Source: Myxococcota bacterium (lineage in GTDB: Bacteria; Myxococcota_A; UBA796). From it: 64,000 nucleotides of DNA. The translations under genes and the position numbers were made by a program. Every line of letters starts with the position of its first letter. Position 1 is the first letter of the stretch. The notes beneath the pieces are model-generated. The model had not been told where the DNA came from, did no database searches, and saw only the letters and a program-made list of their open reading frames with translations. The stretch lies in the NCBI GenBank assembly GCA_029251165.1, contig JAQXDW010000141.1:1-64000 (forward strand). Direction: 5' to 3'. Shown one piece after another: positions 26,533 through 35,013 of the stretch.

Positions 26533-27411
26533 ATGCTTCCCCTGCTCTTGACTGCGCTGTCCGCCCACGCCTTCCCTGCGGCCCCAGCGCTGGAGGTCAA
26601 CACCTGGCTGACCGGCAGCCCGGTCGTGGTTGCAGCGGAGGGCGTCGTGGTGGTCGATCTGTGGGCGACGTGGTGCGGTCCGTGCATCGAGGCCATGCCC
26701 CACCTCTCAGCGCTCGCCGAGCACTACAGCGGACAGGTCTCCTTCGCGGCGATCTCCGACGAGAGCGTGCGCACGGTGCGCAGCTTCATGGCCCGGCGCG
26801 ACGACGTCTCGTTCTCCACCGGAGTCGATCCCTCCGGCAAGACCACCCGACGCTTCCAGGCCATCGACAAGGCCACCAGCATCCCCCGCTCCTACATCAT
26901 CGACGACGGCGCAGTGGTCTGGTCTGGACACCCCATGCAGATCGACACGGTGCTCGCTGCGGTGGCCGCCGACCGCTGGACCCTCGGCCACGCCCAGCAC
27001 TACCAGGCCCTCCCCTCCCTGTTCTCAGACTACTTCGTCCACGTCAGCAGCCCCGACCAGGCGCGTGCCGCAGCCATCGGAGCGGAGATCGTCGCGTACG
27101 GCGACCTCTACCCCGGCATGCTCAACAACTTCTCCTGGAAGATCCTCACCGAGATCCCCGCCGAGCGCCGCGATGTTCTCCTCGCCCTCAGCGCCGCACA
27201 GCGCGCCTGTGCGCTGGACGACGAGAACGCCGCCTACCTCGACACCCTCGCCGTCGCGCTCTACCAGAGCGACCGACTGGTGGAGGCGATCGCGGCCCAG
27301 GAGCGCGCAGTGGCGGGCCTCGCGCACACGGATCCGGCCCGGCTGGAGCTGACAGAGCGGCTGGCGCACCTCAGGCGCATGCTGGCAGAGCAGGAGACGC
27401 CAAAGGAGTGA
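26533..27411 (+). CDS. exported TlpA-like thioredoxin with C-terminal helical domain
   Basis: A 292-aa exported thioredoxin-fold protein. The signal peptide is short (MLPLLLTALSAHA). The redox motif WCGPC is at residues 47-51 inside VVVVDLWATWCGPC, followed by the thioredoxin strands and the cis-proline region TSIPRSYII. After about residue 140 comes a helical TPR-like extension (for example ERRDVLLALSAAQRACALDDENAAYLDTLAVALYQSDRLVEAI). It should act in the periplasm in disulphide reduction. ATG 26533 was preferred over ATG 26506 because GGAG lies seven bases upstream and the signal then begins cleanly. It is convergent with the methyltransferase gene, four bases apart. Confidence 0.85.
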   Translation: MLPLLLTALSAHAFPAAPALEVNTWLTGSPVVVAAEGVVVVDLWATWCGPCIEAMPHLSALAEHYSGQVSFAAISDESVRTVRSFMARRDDVSFSTGVDPSGKTTRRFQAIDKATSIPRSYIIDDGAVVWSGHPMQIDTVLAAVAADRWTLGHAQHYQALPSLFSDYFVHVSSPDQARAAAIGAEIVAYGDLYPGMLNNFSWKILTEIPAERRDVLLALSAAQRACALDDENAAYLDTLAVALYQSDRLVEAIAAQERAVAGLAHTDPARLELTERLAHLRRMLAEQETPKE

Positions 27412-27415
27412 TCGC

Positions 27416-28531
27416 TCAGCGCAGGCGGATCTCGTGGGTGCCGATGCGAACGAGCAGGCTTCGGCGGTCTTCTGGAGCCGGGAGCAGCTCGATGGTGTAC
27501 ACGCCCGGATCGAGGGCAAACGGCAGGACCGACTGCTTCCAGTGGGTCATCGGGTCTGCCGGACCGGTCGGCAGGATGACGCCCGGAGCCATCTCCAGAT
27601 CGTACCAGCAGCACACCGCCTCGCAGGGCGCATCCACCGTCAGGGTGCCGGAGAAACCCCACGGCGCGGTGCCGGGAAAGGGCACATCGGCGATCAGGCT
27701 GGCGGGCCCCACGGCATCGGCCGCGACAGGGGTGATGTGGCCGCGACAGCGGGCGTCGGCGAGCAGCGGGGTGAGGTTGACCCCCTCAGGACGCCGACGG
27801 AAGGGGTGCAGCAGGCTCGGCGGCGCGACCGGCATCGGGGCCGCCCACAGCTTGACCCGACCCGGCACGACCACGCCGTCGTCGGTGAGGTTGTTGGCGA
27901 TGCAGCGGGCGACGTCGGGGATCGGATCCTCCGCATAGGCCCAGGCTCCGAAGGTCTCGGTGACCAGCACCCGGGCCTTCTCCGGCAGCACGACCTTCGA
28001 GAAGTCTCCCCGGACCACCGTCACCCGATCCCCCACTCCGCTGGCTTCGGCCACGGCGGGGATGGTGTCGGCGAAATCGGACTGCTCCAGGGCGTAGACC
28101 CGCGCGGCACCGCACAGCGCAGCCATGGTCGCCAGCACACCGGTTCCGCTGCCGGCGTCGATGACCACATCGCCAGGCCGGATGGTGGCCTTCAGCCCCG
28201 CCCAGTACCCGGCCATCCGTGGCTCATCGATGAGCATCCGGCGGTGGACCTCGATGCCGGCGTAATTGTGAAACATCACCGGGGTGTCCATCGCCACCTC
28301 GGGCGCGACGAGCAGACCAGCGTCGGCCAGGGCATCGTAGACCCCGCCGGCATTGGGCCCCATGGCGGCGACGACCTGATCGCGGGTGCAGGGGCGAGAG
28401 CAGACGGCGAGGACACCGACCGCCCAGGGCGGTGCCTTGACGGCGGCGGCGCGAGAGGCGGACTTGATGAGGACCCGTCCGTCGGGCTCGAAGGTGACGA
28501 GAAGGTCCTGGGGGCGGATGAGGTTGGACAT
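27416..28531 (-). CDS. PRMT-like SAM-dependent methyltransferase with N-terminal winged-helix-like domain
   Basis: A 371-aa protein. Residues 1-80 (LIRPQDLLVTFEPDGRVLI ... VYDALADAGLLV) look like a PqqD-type or winged-helix domain. Residues 115-230 carry a class I methyltransferase fold with motif I VIDAGSGTGVLA, motif post-I VYALEQSDF and motif II/III VVRGDFSKVVLPEKARVLVTETFGAW. The TETFGAWAYAED stretch occupies the place of the double-E loop of arginine methyltransferases. The C-terminus (about 240-371) is a beta-barrel typical of PRMTs. It may methylate protein arginine; no substrate is suggested by neighbours. ATG 28531 is chosen; the frame continues to 28738 but that extension is low-complexity and off-pattern. 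Confidence 0.8.
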   Translation of the reverse strand: MSNLIRPQDLLVTFEPDGRVLIKSASRAAAVKAPPWAVGVLAVCSRPCTRDQVVAAMGPNAGGVYDALADAGLLVAPEVAMDTPVMFHNYAGIEVHRRMLIDEPRMAGYWAGLKATIRPGDVVIDAGSGTGVLATMAALCGAARVYALEQSDFADTIPAVAEASGVGDRVTVVRGDFSKVVLPEKARVLVTETFGAWAYAEDPIPDVARCIANNLTDDGVVVPGRVKLWAAPMPVAPPSLLHPFRRRPEGVNLTPLLADARCRGHITPVAADAVGPASLIADVPFPGTAPWGFSGTLTVDAPCEAVCCWYDLEMAPGVILPTGPADPMTHWKQSVLPFALDPGVYTIELLPAPEDRRSLLVRIGTHEIRLR

Positions 28532-29152
28532 TTGGCTGGTGGGGTTGGTGGATGGGGGCCGCTGGTCGGTTGAGCACCAGCTCCAGGGGAGCGCGGGGCC
28601 CATGTTACCCGCCTCGGCGCGCTGGCGGTTTCTTGAGCCGACAAGGGGACCCCTCGCGAGGCGCTGTCCGCGTCCCTCCTGATCCTGGTTCCGAGACCAG
28701 CAGACCGTGCCGGAGCCGCCCTGCAGCCCGCTCTTCATCGGTACTCAGGACACACGCCTCTCCACACCACGGTCGCATCCGAGTGCAGGCTGCTGAAGCC
28801 CATCACCTCCAGCGCGGCGCACATCCAGGCCGCGCTGCTGTAGACCGGCTCGACCCGCTCCTGCTGCGCGCAGGGAATCCACAGCGCCGCAACAAGGGAG
28901 GCCGACCGCCGGCGTCCGGCACGACAGGGGTGGGTCCGCAGCAGGAGCGGGCCCAGCAGCCCGCAGCACCGACGACAGCCCCCCAGTCAGAGGCACACCA
29001 AGAGGTGGACCCTGCGGCTGTTGCCAACCTCACCCGACAAAAGACGCCGCTGCAACATCGACGACCAGCACAGCAGCGTCCTGGTGAAGTCGCCAGTGGT
29101 CATCCAGATCTGGTAGGGTGATCCGTTCCCTCTTTGCTGCAGCGAGGTTGTG
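28532..29152. other. long intergenic region, possibly with a gene fragment
   Basis: About 620 bases between the methyltransferase and carbamate kinase starts. On the minus strand about 28735-28880 one frame ends in a protein-like tail, VYSSAAWMCAALEVMGFSSLH followed by ATVVWRGVCPEYR and a stop at 28735. It opens after a stop near 28994 and has no ATG, GTG or TTG before WM, so it looks like the end of a broken gene or a chance frame. The remaining part shows no recognisable gene or RNA. Promoters for both flanking genes must be here. Confidence 0.4.
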
Positions 29153-30112
29153 ATGATCGGACGCCTGACTGTGATCGCCGTTGGTGGAAATTCCCTCATT
29201 GATCCTTCTCTTCCACCCAATATTGAGAACCAGTTCTCGGTGACCGCCCGGGCGATGATTCCCATCGCCAACTTCATCGAGCGCAGCGCATGGCCCGACC
29301 GGGTGATCCTTACTCACGGAAACGGCCCTCAGGTCGGCTTCCAGGCCCTGCGGTCTGAGCTGTCCAAAGACCACCTCTTCGAGGTTCCCCTCGACTCCCT
29401 CGTCGCCGACACCCAGGGCTCGCTCGGCTACATGATCCAGCGCGCGCTGCGGGAGGAGCTGCGGCGGCGGGGCATGCCGTTCCATGTCTGCTCGCTGGTG
29501 ACCGAGGTCGAGGTCGATCCCGCCGATCAGGCCTTCAACGAGCCCACCAAGCCCATCGGGCGGTTCTACTCCGAGGAGCAGGCGAAGACCTTGACCCAGG
29601 AGCGGGGCTGGAAGATGGTCGAGGACAGCCACCGGGGCTGGCGGCGAGTGGTCCCGAGTCCTGCGCCGGTCCGCATCGTGCAGCTCGACAGCATCGGCGA
29701 GATGACCGAGCTTGGCGCAGTGGTCATCTGCTGCGGCGGCGGCGGAATCCCGGTCGTCCGGCTCCCCGATGGCTCCATCAAGGGCCTCGAGGCCGTCATC
29801 GACAAGGACCGCGCCTCAGCACTCCTCGCGGTCCGACTCGCCGCTCACACCCTGGTGATCACCACCGGCACCGACGGCGTCTACAAGGACTTCCTCACCG
29901 ACCATCGCACCCTGCTGCGTGATGTCACCATCGACGAGCTGAACACCCTCGCCGCCGCAGGGCAGTTCCCGCCGGGCAGCATGGGTCCGAAGATCAAGGC
30001 TGCAGACCGCTTCCTTCGCTACGGGACAGGAGAGAAGGTCATCATCTGCCGCCCAGAGCAGCTCGTCGACGCCATCGAGGGACGCGCCGGGACCCACATC
30101 ACCCGGGGCTGA
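29153..30112 (+). CDS. arcC: carbamate kinase
   Basis: A 319-aa amino acid kinase of the carbamate kinase group, matching the family length. Visible family segments: N-terminal VIAVGGNSLI, the ILTHGNGPQVG motif near residue 55-65, GGGGIPVVR near residue 200, DKDRASALLA and the C-terminal MGPKIKAADRFL. It catalyses ATP + carbamate <-> ADP + carbamoyl phosphate. No arcA or arcB is nearby, so it is not in an arginine deiminase operon here; it may act in allantoin or other carbamoyl metabolism. The ATG at 29153 lies just after GTG 29150 and has AGG six bases before it. Its last 14 bases overlap the end of the YkgJ gene on the other strand. Confidence 0.93.
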   Translation: MIGRLTVIAVGGNSLIDPSLPPNIENQFSVTARAMIPIANFIERSAWPDRVILTHGNGPQVGFQALRSELSKDHLFEVPLDSLVADTQGSLGYMIQRALREELRRRGMPFHVCSLVTEVEVDPADQAFNEPTKPIGRFYSEEQAKTLTQERGWKMVEDSHRGWRRVVPSPAPVRIVQLDSIGEMTELGAVVICCGGGGIPVVRLPDGSIKGLEAVIDKDRASALLAVRLAAHTLVITTGTDGVYKDFLTDHRTLLRDVTIDELNTLAAAGQFPPGSMGPKIKAADRFLRYGTGEKVIICRPEQLVDAIEGRAGTHITRG

Positions 30113-30623
30113 CCGCGCTGGTGAACAGGCTGCGCAGCGCCACTCGCTCTGGAGCGCCGTGAAGATCCTGGAGATCGGCGAGGGCCTCCTCAATGGGACC
30201 GATGGTCCAGAACACCTCCGGGTCGAGGATCTCGATGGGCGGGTCCACGTCGTTGAGCGTGCAGATGTCCCGGTACTCCAGCACCTCCATCACCCCGTCA
30301 TCGGCCAGCTGCCGCTCGATCCAGCGCAGCGGCAGTCCCTGGGTCCGGCAGACGTAGGGCCGATCCGCATAGACCCGACAGCCGCCGTCAGCATCGAGAA
30401 ACGCGCATGCCCCGGCAGGGTGTGGCGCTTCCTTGAGGACATCCGCATGGCGAGTGGTGATCATTGCCGCCTCAACCTCCCAGACCGTCAGCTCGTCTGT
30501 GCAGCAGCCCGAGCAACCCCTCCGACACTGAAGCCGGTCAGCATGGAGCCTGGAGAGTGCCGATGCCCGAGCATCAATCGACTGGTGGAGCTGTGCAACA
30601 GCGTCGATAATTTCCGTCTTCAT
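30099..30623 (-). CDS. YkgJ family cysteine-cluster protein
   Basis: A 174-aa cytosolic protein with the YkgJ-type cysteine cluster: CRRGCSGCC near residue 33-41, CAFLDADGGC near 73-82, then CRTQGLPL. These cysteines are thought to bind a zinc or iron-sulphur centre. The N-terminal 30 residues form a helix. YkgJ proteins are of unknown enzymatic role. It is convergent with the carbamate kinase gene, overlapping by 14 bases. ATG 30623 is a clean start. Confidence 0.85.
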   Translation of the reverse strand: MKTEIIDAVAQLHQSIDARASALSRLHADRLQCRRGCSGCCTDELTVWEVEAAMITTRHADVLKEAPHPAGACAFLDADGGCRVYADRPYVCRTQGLPLRWIERQLADDGVMEVLEYRDICTLNDVDPPIEILDPEVFWTIGPIEEALADLQDLHGAPERVALRSLFTSAVSPG

Positions 30624-30761
30624 GGGTCGCTCCTTGCGGCATGCTGCGATCTGACAGCCCGTCCGAGGATGCCATCATGATGCAATCCTCGGTATCCTCG
30701 TGAGCACGGAGTTGTCTGTGGTTGCTGCAATCTCGGTATTCGCTGAAGCAGGAGGAGCGGC

Positions 30762-33700
30762 GTGAGGCTGCGTGCTGGTGACGAGATCGGAACCTGGCTC
30801 ATCGAGGACATCCTCGGAGAAGGCAGCATGGGCGTTGTCTATCGCTCCCGTGGCACTCAAGATGTCGCCGTGTCCGCCGCCGTCAAGGTCAGCAAGTCCA
30901 AGCTCTCCCCCCGGGCAAGAAAGCGCTTCCTGCGAGAGGCCGACCTCCTCGAGGAGCTGGATCACGAGGCCATCATCCGGGTCCACAGCAAGGGCGAGGA
31001 CGCCGCGCGCGGGCTGAGCTGGTTTGCGATGGAGCTGCTGGAGGGGCTGACGTTCCGCGAGCGCATCCAGAAGCCGCCGCCGCTTCCAGTGGGGCTGGCT
31101 CTGGCGCTGTTCGCTCGGATCTCTGATGGGCTGGCGTATGCCCACGAGCGCAACATCTTCCACCGGGATCTCAAGCCCTCGAACCTCTTCCTCTGCCTCG
31201 ACAGCAGCGTGCGCATTCTCGACTTCGGGGTCGGGCTCGCGGTGGAGTGGAGCCCGCTGACAGCGACCGATCAGCAGATGGGCACCTACGCCTACATGCC
31301 CCCCGAGGTCTTCCGTGCGCAGACCGTCGATCCCGCACGGGGAGACATCTACGGCCTCGGACTGGTGCTGTATGAGGTGCTGCTGGGAGAGGAGGTGTTC
31401 CTCCAGCCGCTCACCCAGATGACCACCATGAAGATCAATGCCGAGCCGATGGATCTGGGCGCGGACTATCCCGAGGAGCTGCGAGCACTGGTGCTGCAGG
31501 CCACGGATCCCCGACCAGAGCACCGGCTGTCGTCGATGCAGGAATTCGCCGATCGGGTGCTGGAGCTGTCCCTCGAATTCCCACCAGAGTCCGACGAGGA
31601 TGCGCTCACCGACTCCATGCGAGAGGAGATCCATGCCCGCGCGGTGTCTGGGCACGGGCTGGCGACCCTCATCCCCAGCAGTCCGCTCCCGCCCAGCCCG
31701 CTCAGCACCGGCGTCCGCCCGATGCTCGACACCCGAATCGATGGCGATCCCCCTGAGCCGCCGCCAGATCACTGGATGCTCAAGGGGCACAGCGAACCGC
31801 TCTCGCGAGCACGAATTTTAGAGCGCATCGGCGCAGAGCAGATCTCAGGGAGTGCCCTCATCGCCCGCCCTGGCGGAAGCTGGCGAGAGATTCGCTACCA
31901 CCCGAGCTTTCGTGCGTACTTCGTCTCCAGGCTCGTCCAGCGCCGCGCCCTCTCGCCGCCGCCGCCTCCCCGTCGGCGCTGGCCGGCCCTGGTCGCGGTG
32001 GCTGCAGTGCTCCTCGGCGGCACCTACGCCATCCGCCGCACGCCCGCGCTCCTGCCAGCATCGACGGAGGCTCCAGTCTCTCTCAGGGCCGATCAACAGG
32101 CCGCGCTCGCCACCACCCTCGCCGCGATGGATGGCCTCCCCGACGGCGATCTCGACGCCCTCCGCAGCGAGGGGCAGGCCCGACTCCGGGACTACACCCG
32201 GGCCGGTGCGCGCGAAGCCCTCCGCGTGCTGGCAGCCGCTGCAGCGCGTGACCTGACCCACATCGAGACCCTCGCAGGACTCGCGGAGGCCGCCGCGCGC
32301 CTCGAAGACACCGATGACCTGACCACACTGGCCGATCTCAGCCTCGCCCATGCCCGTCACCTCAGCGCGTCTGATCCTGCGGTCGCGCGGGCCGAGCTGT
32401 TTGTCGAGCGACTTCGGGGGGACCGGACCGCTGCCGTTGAGGCTGCTCCGCAGTGCTCCGAGGAGCCGGACTGCACGCTGCTCCGAGCTGCCGCAGAGCT
32501 CGACCTCGACACCCTGCATGCCCTCACTGCCGACCACCCCGAGCGTCCGGGGATGGGGCTGGTTCGTCTCGCAGTCCTGCTGGAGGAGCAGGACTGGCCC
32601 GCCGTCCTGGCCAGCGTGTCAGCCCTCACCGCCGCGCTGCCCGATGAGCCGCTCCCTCACCGTGCCGCATCGCTGGCTGCCGCAGCCAGCGGAGCCTACG
32701 AGGCTGCGCGCGTGTCCGCAGAGCGGGCGGCCGTGCTGGAGGCGGGCTGGCTGGACATGCCCCACCTTCTGGGCCAGCTGGCACACCGGGTCGATGGGCA
32801 CCCCGATGAGGCGCGCGCGATGCTCTCGGCGCTCACCACTACCCCCGGCTTCCCCCGCTACACCGCGTCCGCACGCGTCTGGAGAGATCTGGCAGCAGCA
32901 GCCCTGGATGCCGGTGATCCAGACCAGGCTCTTGAGGCTGCTGACGCCGCCCTCCAGAGCGACCCGACCGATCCAAGCGGCACCCTCCTGCGCGCCTGGG
33001 CGCTTCATGAGCGCGGGGATCGGGCCGGATTCCTGTCCGAGGTCAGCGCACTCAGCCTCGGAGAGCTCACCGGACGCCGACGCGCCGAGGCTGGCCTGGC
33101 GGCGGCAACGATGGAGGCCGCTGCCGGACTCAACCGTCAGGCGCTCCTGGAGCTGGAGGGCGCAGCAGAGGCCGATCCCACCTTCACCCCGACGTGGTTG
33201 GCCCTCGCCGGAGTCCAGGCCAGGCTCAACGACAGCCGGCAGGTCGTCCTCGCCCTGGAGACCGCCGCCCTCCACGACAGCGCGCTCCTGCGCACTGCCG
33301 ACCCCCTCGACGCGAGCTGGTCACCGTCCATCGCGCTGGCCCCCTCACCCGAGCAGCTCCGCGCGCTCCTCGCGCGTGACATCACCCTCACCGCACGGGA
33401 AGACGGCCTGATGGGCGTGCTCTACTGGCTGCGGGGAGAGCCCCAGACCGCACGGCCCCTGCTCGCCGCGTCCATCGCCAGCGGCACCCCCTCCGCCTCG
33501 GTCCATGCCGCGATGGGCCAGCTCCAGCTGCACCGTCAGCGCCACCAGAGCGCCGTCGAGCCGCTCGCGACGGCCCTAAAGCTGGTCCCGGGTCGGCCGC
33601 TCCTCACCGCAATGCACAGCTACGCCCTCGCCGTCACCGGAGAAGCGCGCAGGGCACGCGTCCTGCTCGCCGGGCTCTCCGACAGCCTCCAGGATCCCGC

Positions 33701-33830
33701 CGTGGTGATCTGGAAGGCCCGCGCACACATCGCCGCCGGAGAAGACGACGCGGCGCACGCGCTGCTGACCCGTCACCTCCAGCAGCAGCGGCGCGATCCC
33801 GTCGCACAGGCGCTGCTGCTGTCGCTGTGA
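30762..33830 (+). CDS. membrane Ser/Thr protein kinase with extracytoplasmic TPR-like domain
   Basis: A 1022-aa Hanks-type kinase. Residues 1-280 are the kinase domain: glycine loop GEGSMGVVY near 19-27, Lys42 in AAVK, catalytic HRDLKPSN with Asp136 and DFG at 154-156. A transmembrane helix sits near 405-425 (PALVAVAAVLLGGTYAI). Residues 430-1020 are an alanine/leucine-rich helical repeat region of TPR character, placed outside the cytoplasm. Such receptors are frequent in Myxococcota. The GTG start at 30762 is well supported by GGAGGAGC just before it, so it is unlikely to be longer. No partner phosphatase or substrate is adjacent; the membrane protein downstream is convergent. Confidence 0.92.
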   Translation: MRLRAGDEIGTWLIEDILGEGSMGVVYRSRGTQDVAVSAAVKVSKSKLSPRARKRFLREADLLEELDHEAIIRVHSKGEDAARGLSWFAMELLEGLTFRERIQKPPPLPVGLALALFARISDGLAYAHERNIFHRDLKPSNLFLCLDSSVRILDFGVGLAVEWSPLTATDQQMGTYAYMPPEVFRAQTVDPARGDIYGLGLVLYEVLLGEEVFLQPLTQMTTMKINAEPMDLGADYPEELRALVLQATDPRPEHRLSSMQEFADRVLELSLEFPPESDEDALTDSMREEIHARAVSGHGLATLIPSSPLPPSPLSTGVRPMLDTRIDGDPPEPPPDHWMLKGHSEPLSRARILERIGAEQISGSALIARPGGSWREIRYHPSFRAYFVSRLVQRRALSPPPPPRRRWPALVAVAAVLLGGTYAIRRTPALLPASTEAPVSLRADQQAALATTLAAMDGLPDGDLDALRSEGQARLRDYTRAGAREALRVLAAAAARDLTHIETLAGLAEAAARLEDTDDLTTLADLSLAHARHLSASDPAVARAELFVERLRGDRTAAVEAAPQCSEEPDCTLLRAAAELDLDTLHALTADHPERPGMGLVRLAVLLEEQDWPAVLASVSALTAALPDEPLPHRAASLAAAASGAYEAARVSAERAAVLEAGWLDMPHLLGQLAHRVDGHPDEARAMLSALTTTPGFPRYTASARVWRDLAAAALDAGDPDQALEAADAALQSDPTDPSGTLLRAWALHERGDRAGFLSEVSALSLGELTGRRRAEAGLAAATMEAAAGLNRQALLELEGAAEADPTFTPTWLALAGVQARLNDSRQVVLALETAALHDSALLRTADPLDASWSPSIALAPSPEQLRALLARDITLTAREDGLMGVLYWLRGEPQTARPLLAASIASGTPSASVHAAMGQLQLHRQRHQSAVEPLATALKLVPGRPLLTAMHSYALAVTGEARRARVLLAGLSDSLQDPAVVIWKARAHIAAGEDDAAHALLTRHLQQQRRDPVAQALLLSL

Positions 33831-33842
33831 GGCGACGCGGGC

Positions 33843-34760
33843 TCAGTCCGGAACGCCAGCGAGCTGGTCGAGGTCCGTCTTGTTGGTCAGCAGCAGGTAC
33901 GAGCTGGTGAAGCCAGTGTCGGTCACCGCACGGGTGATGGGCACCGTGAACAGCACGCCGATGCACAGCATCAGCAACCCCACAAAGACAGACACCAGCC
34001 GGAGGAACCCGTAGACGAGGAGGAACAGAAACAGGTGCAGTCGGTTGCCGCTCGCGAGCTCCCAGGAGCGCTCCAGGGCCTCCGTCGGCCCCAGCTCATC
34101 GAGGGTGACAGCGTGCTCTCCGAAGGCCAGACCGAGCCCGATGTAGACCATCACCGGCACCCCCAGCAGCAGCGCCACCACAGCCCCGAGGATGAGGAGG
34201 GGAGTGTTCTCGTTGATGACACCGAACAAGAGAATCCCGCCTCCTGGAGCGGCGGCGACCAGGAGTGCTCCAGTGGTGATGAGCATCTTGAGGAGCTTCC
34301 AGAGCATCATCGTGGGGAGCCGGTCCGTGCCGGAGAGCAGGTCACCGAAGCTTCCCTCCCCTGACAGCAAAGAGCGAGACTGGGTTCGGATGTAGCCGAC
34401 ATGCAGCCAAGAGCGAAACACCCAGAGCAGCCCGATGCAGACCACGCCGAGCAGCACCATCCCGAGGATGAAGCCCATGCCCACTCCAGCCAGCCCGATC
34501 AGCTCCGTCAGATCGGCTGTCGGCGGAATGTCAGCACGGAGGAGTTCGCCGAGGTCCATGCGGTAGTCGTAGTCCATGTCCCGGCTGCCACCGTCGGTGT
34601 CCCATGGAATGCTGCCCGGGCTGCTGCTGCTGTTGCCGCTGCCGCCCTCGGTGCACTGCATGAGCATTCCGCCCAGGAACAGGGGAAGCGGCGCACGCTT
34701 AAACGCCGCAAAGCCATGCTCTAAGCCACGGCTGATGTTGAACGCCTGATTAAATTCCAC
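33843..34760 (-). CDS. polytopic membrane protein
   Basis: A 305-aa membrane protein with about four or five helices (roughly residues 95-120, 155-185, 190-215, 240-265 and 270-285). A conserved-looking loop LDELGPTEALERSWELASGNRLH occurs between the last helices, as seen in glycerophosphoryl-diester-phosphodiesterase membrane-domain-like proteins (DUF975-type). An acidic/serine-rich extramembrane loop (about 40-85) is low-complexity. It is convergent with the kinase gene. The first residues (MEFNQAFNISRGLEHGFAAFKR) have one TTA-GAG pair. Function unknown. Confidence 0.65.
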   Translation of the reverse strand: MEFNQAFNISRGLEHGFAAFKRAPLPLFLGGMLMQCTEGGSGNSSSSPGSIPWDTDGGSRDMDYDYRMDLGELLRADIPPTADLTELIGLAGVGMGFILGMVLLGVVCIGLLWVFRSWLHVGYIRTQSRSLLSGEGSFGDLLSGTDRLPTMMLWKLLKMLITTGALLVAAAPGGGILLFGVINENTPLLILGAVVALLLGVPVMVYIGLGLAFGEHAVTLDELGPTEALERSWELASGNRLHLFLFLLVYGFLRLVSVFVGLLMLCIGVLFTVPITRAVTDTGFTSSYLLLTNKTDLDQLAGVPD

Positions 34761-35013
34761 GCTGACCTCCGCTGATGATGGAGTCTATCAACGACCCTCT
34801 GTGTTCTGCACTTCTGCACCCCACCTGCAAGAAGACGACTGAGCAAATACCCGCAAAGAGAACGGTCCTACTGCCGATTGCGCACCCGCCCTTAGAGCCC
34901 CTTCAGCGCCAGGACTCAAGCCTCTGAGGGGGAGCGCCATCAGCGCGGCACGGCGTCGTTCAGGGTGCGGTGGTGCGGTACGAAAGCGATGAGGGACTAC
35001 GGCTGGCGGCTCC

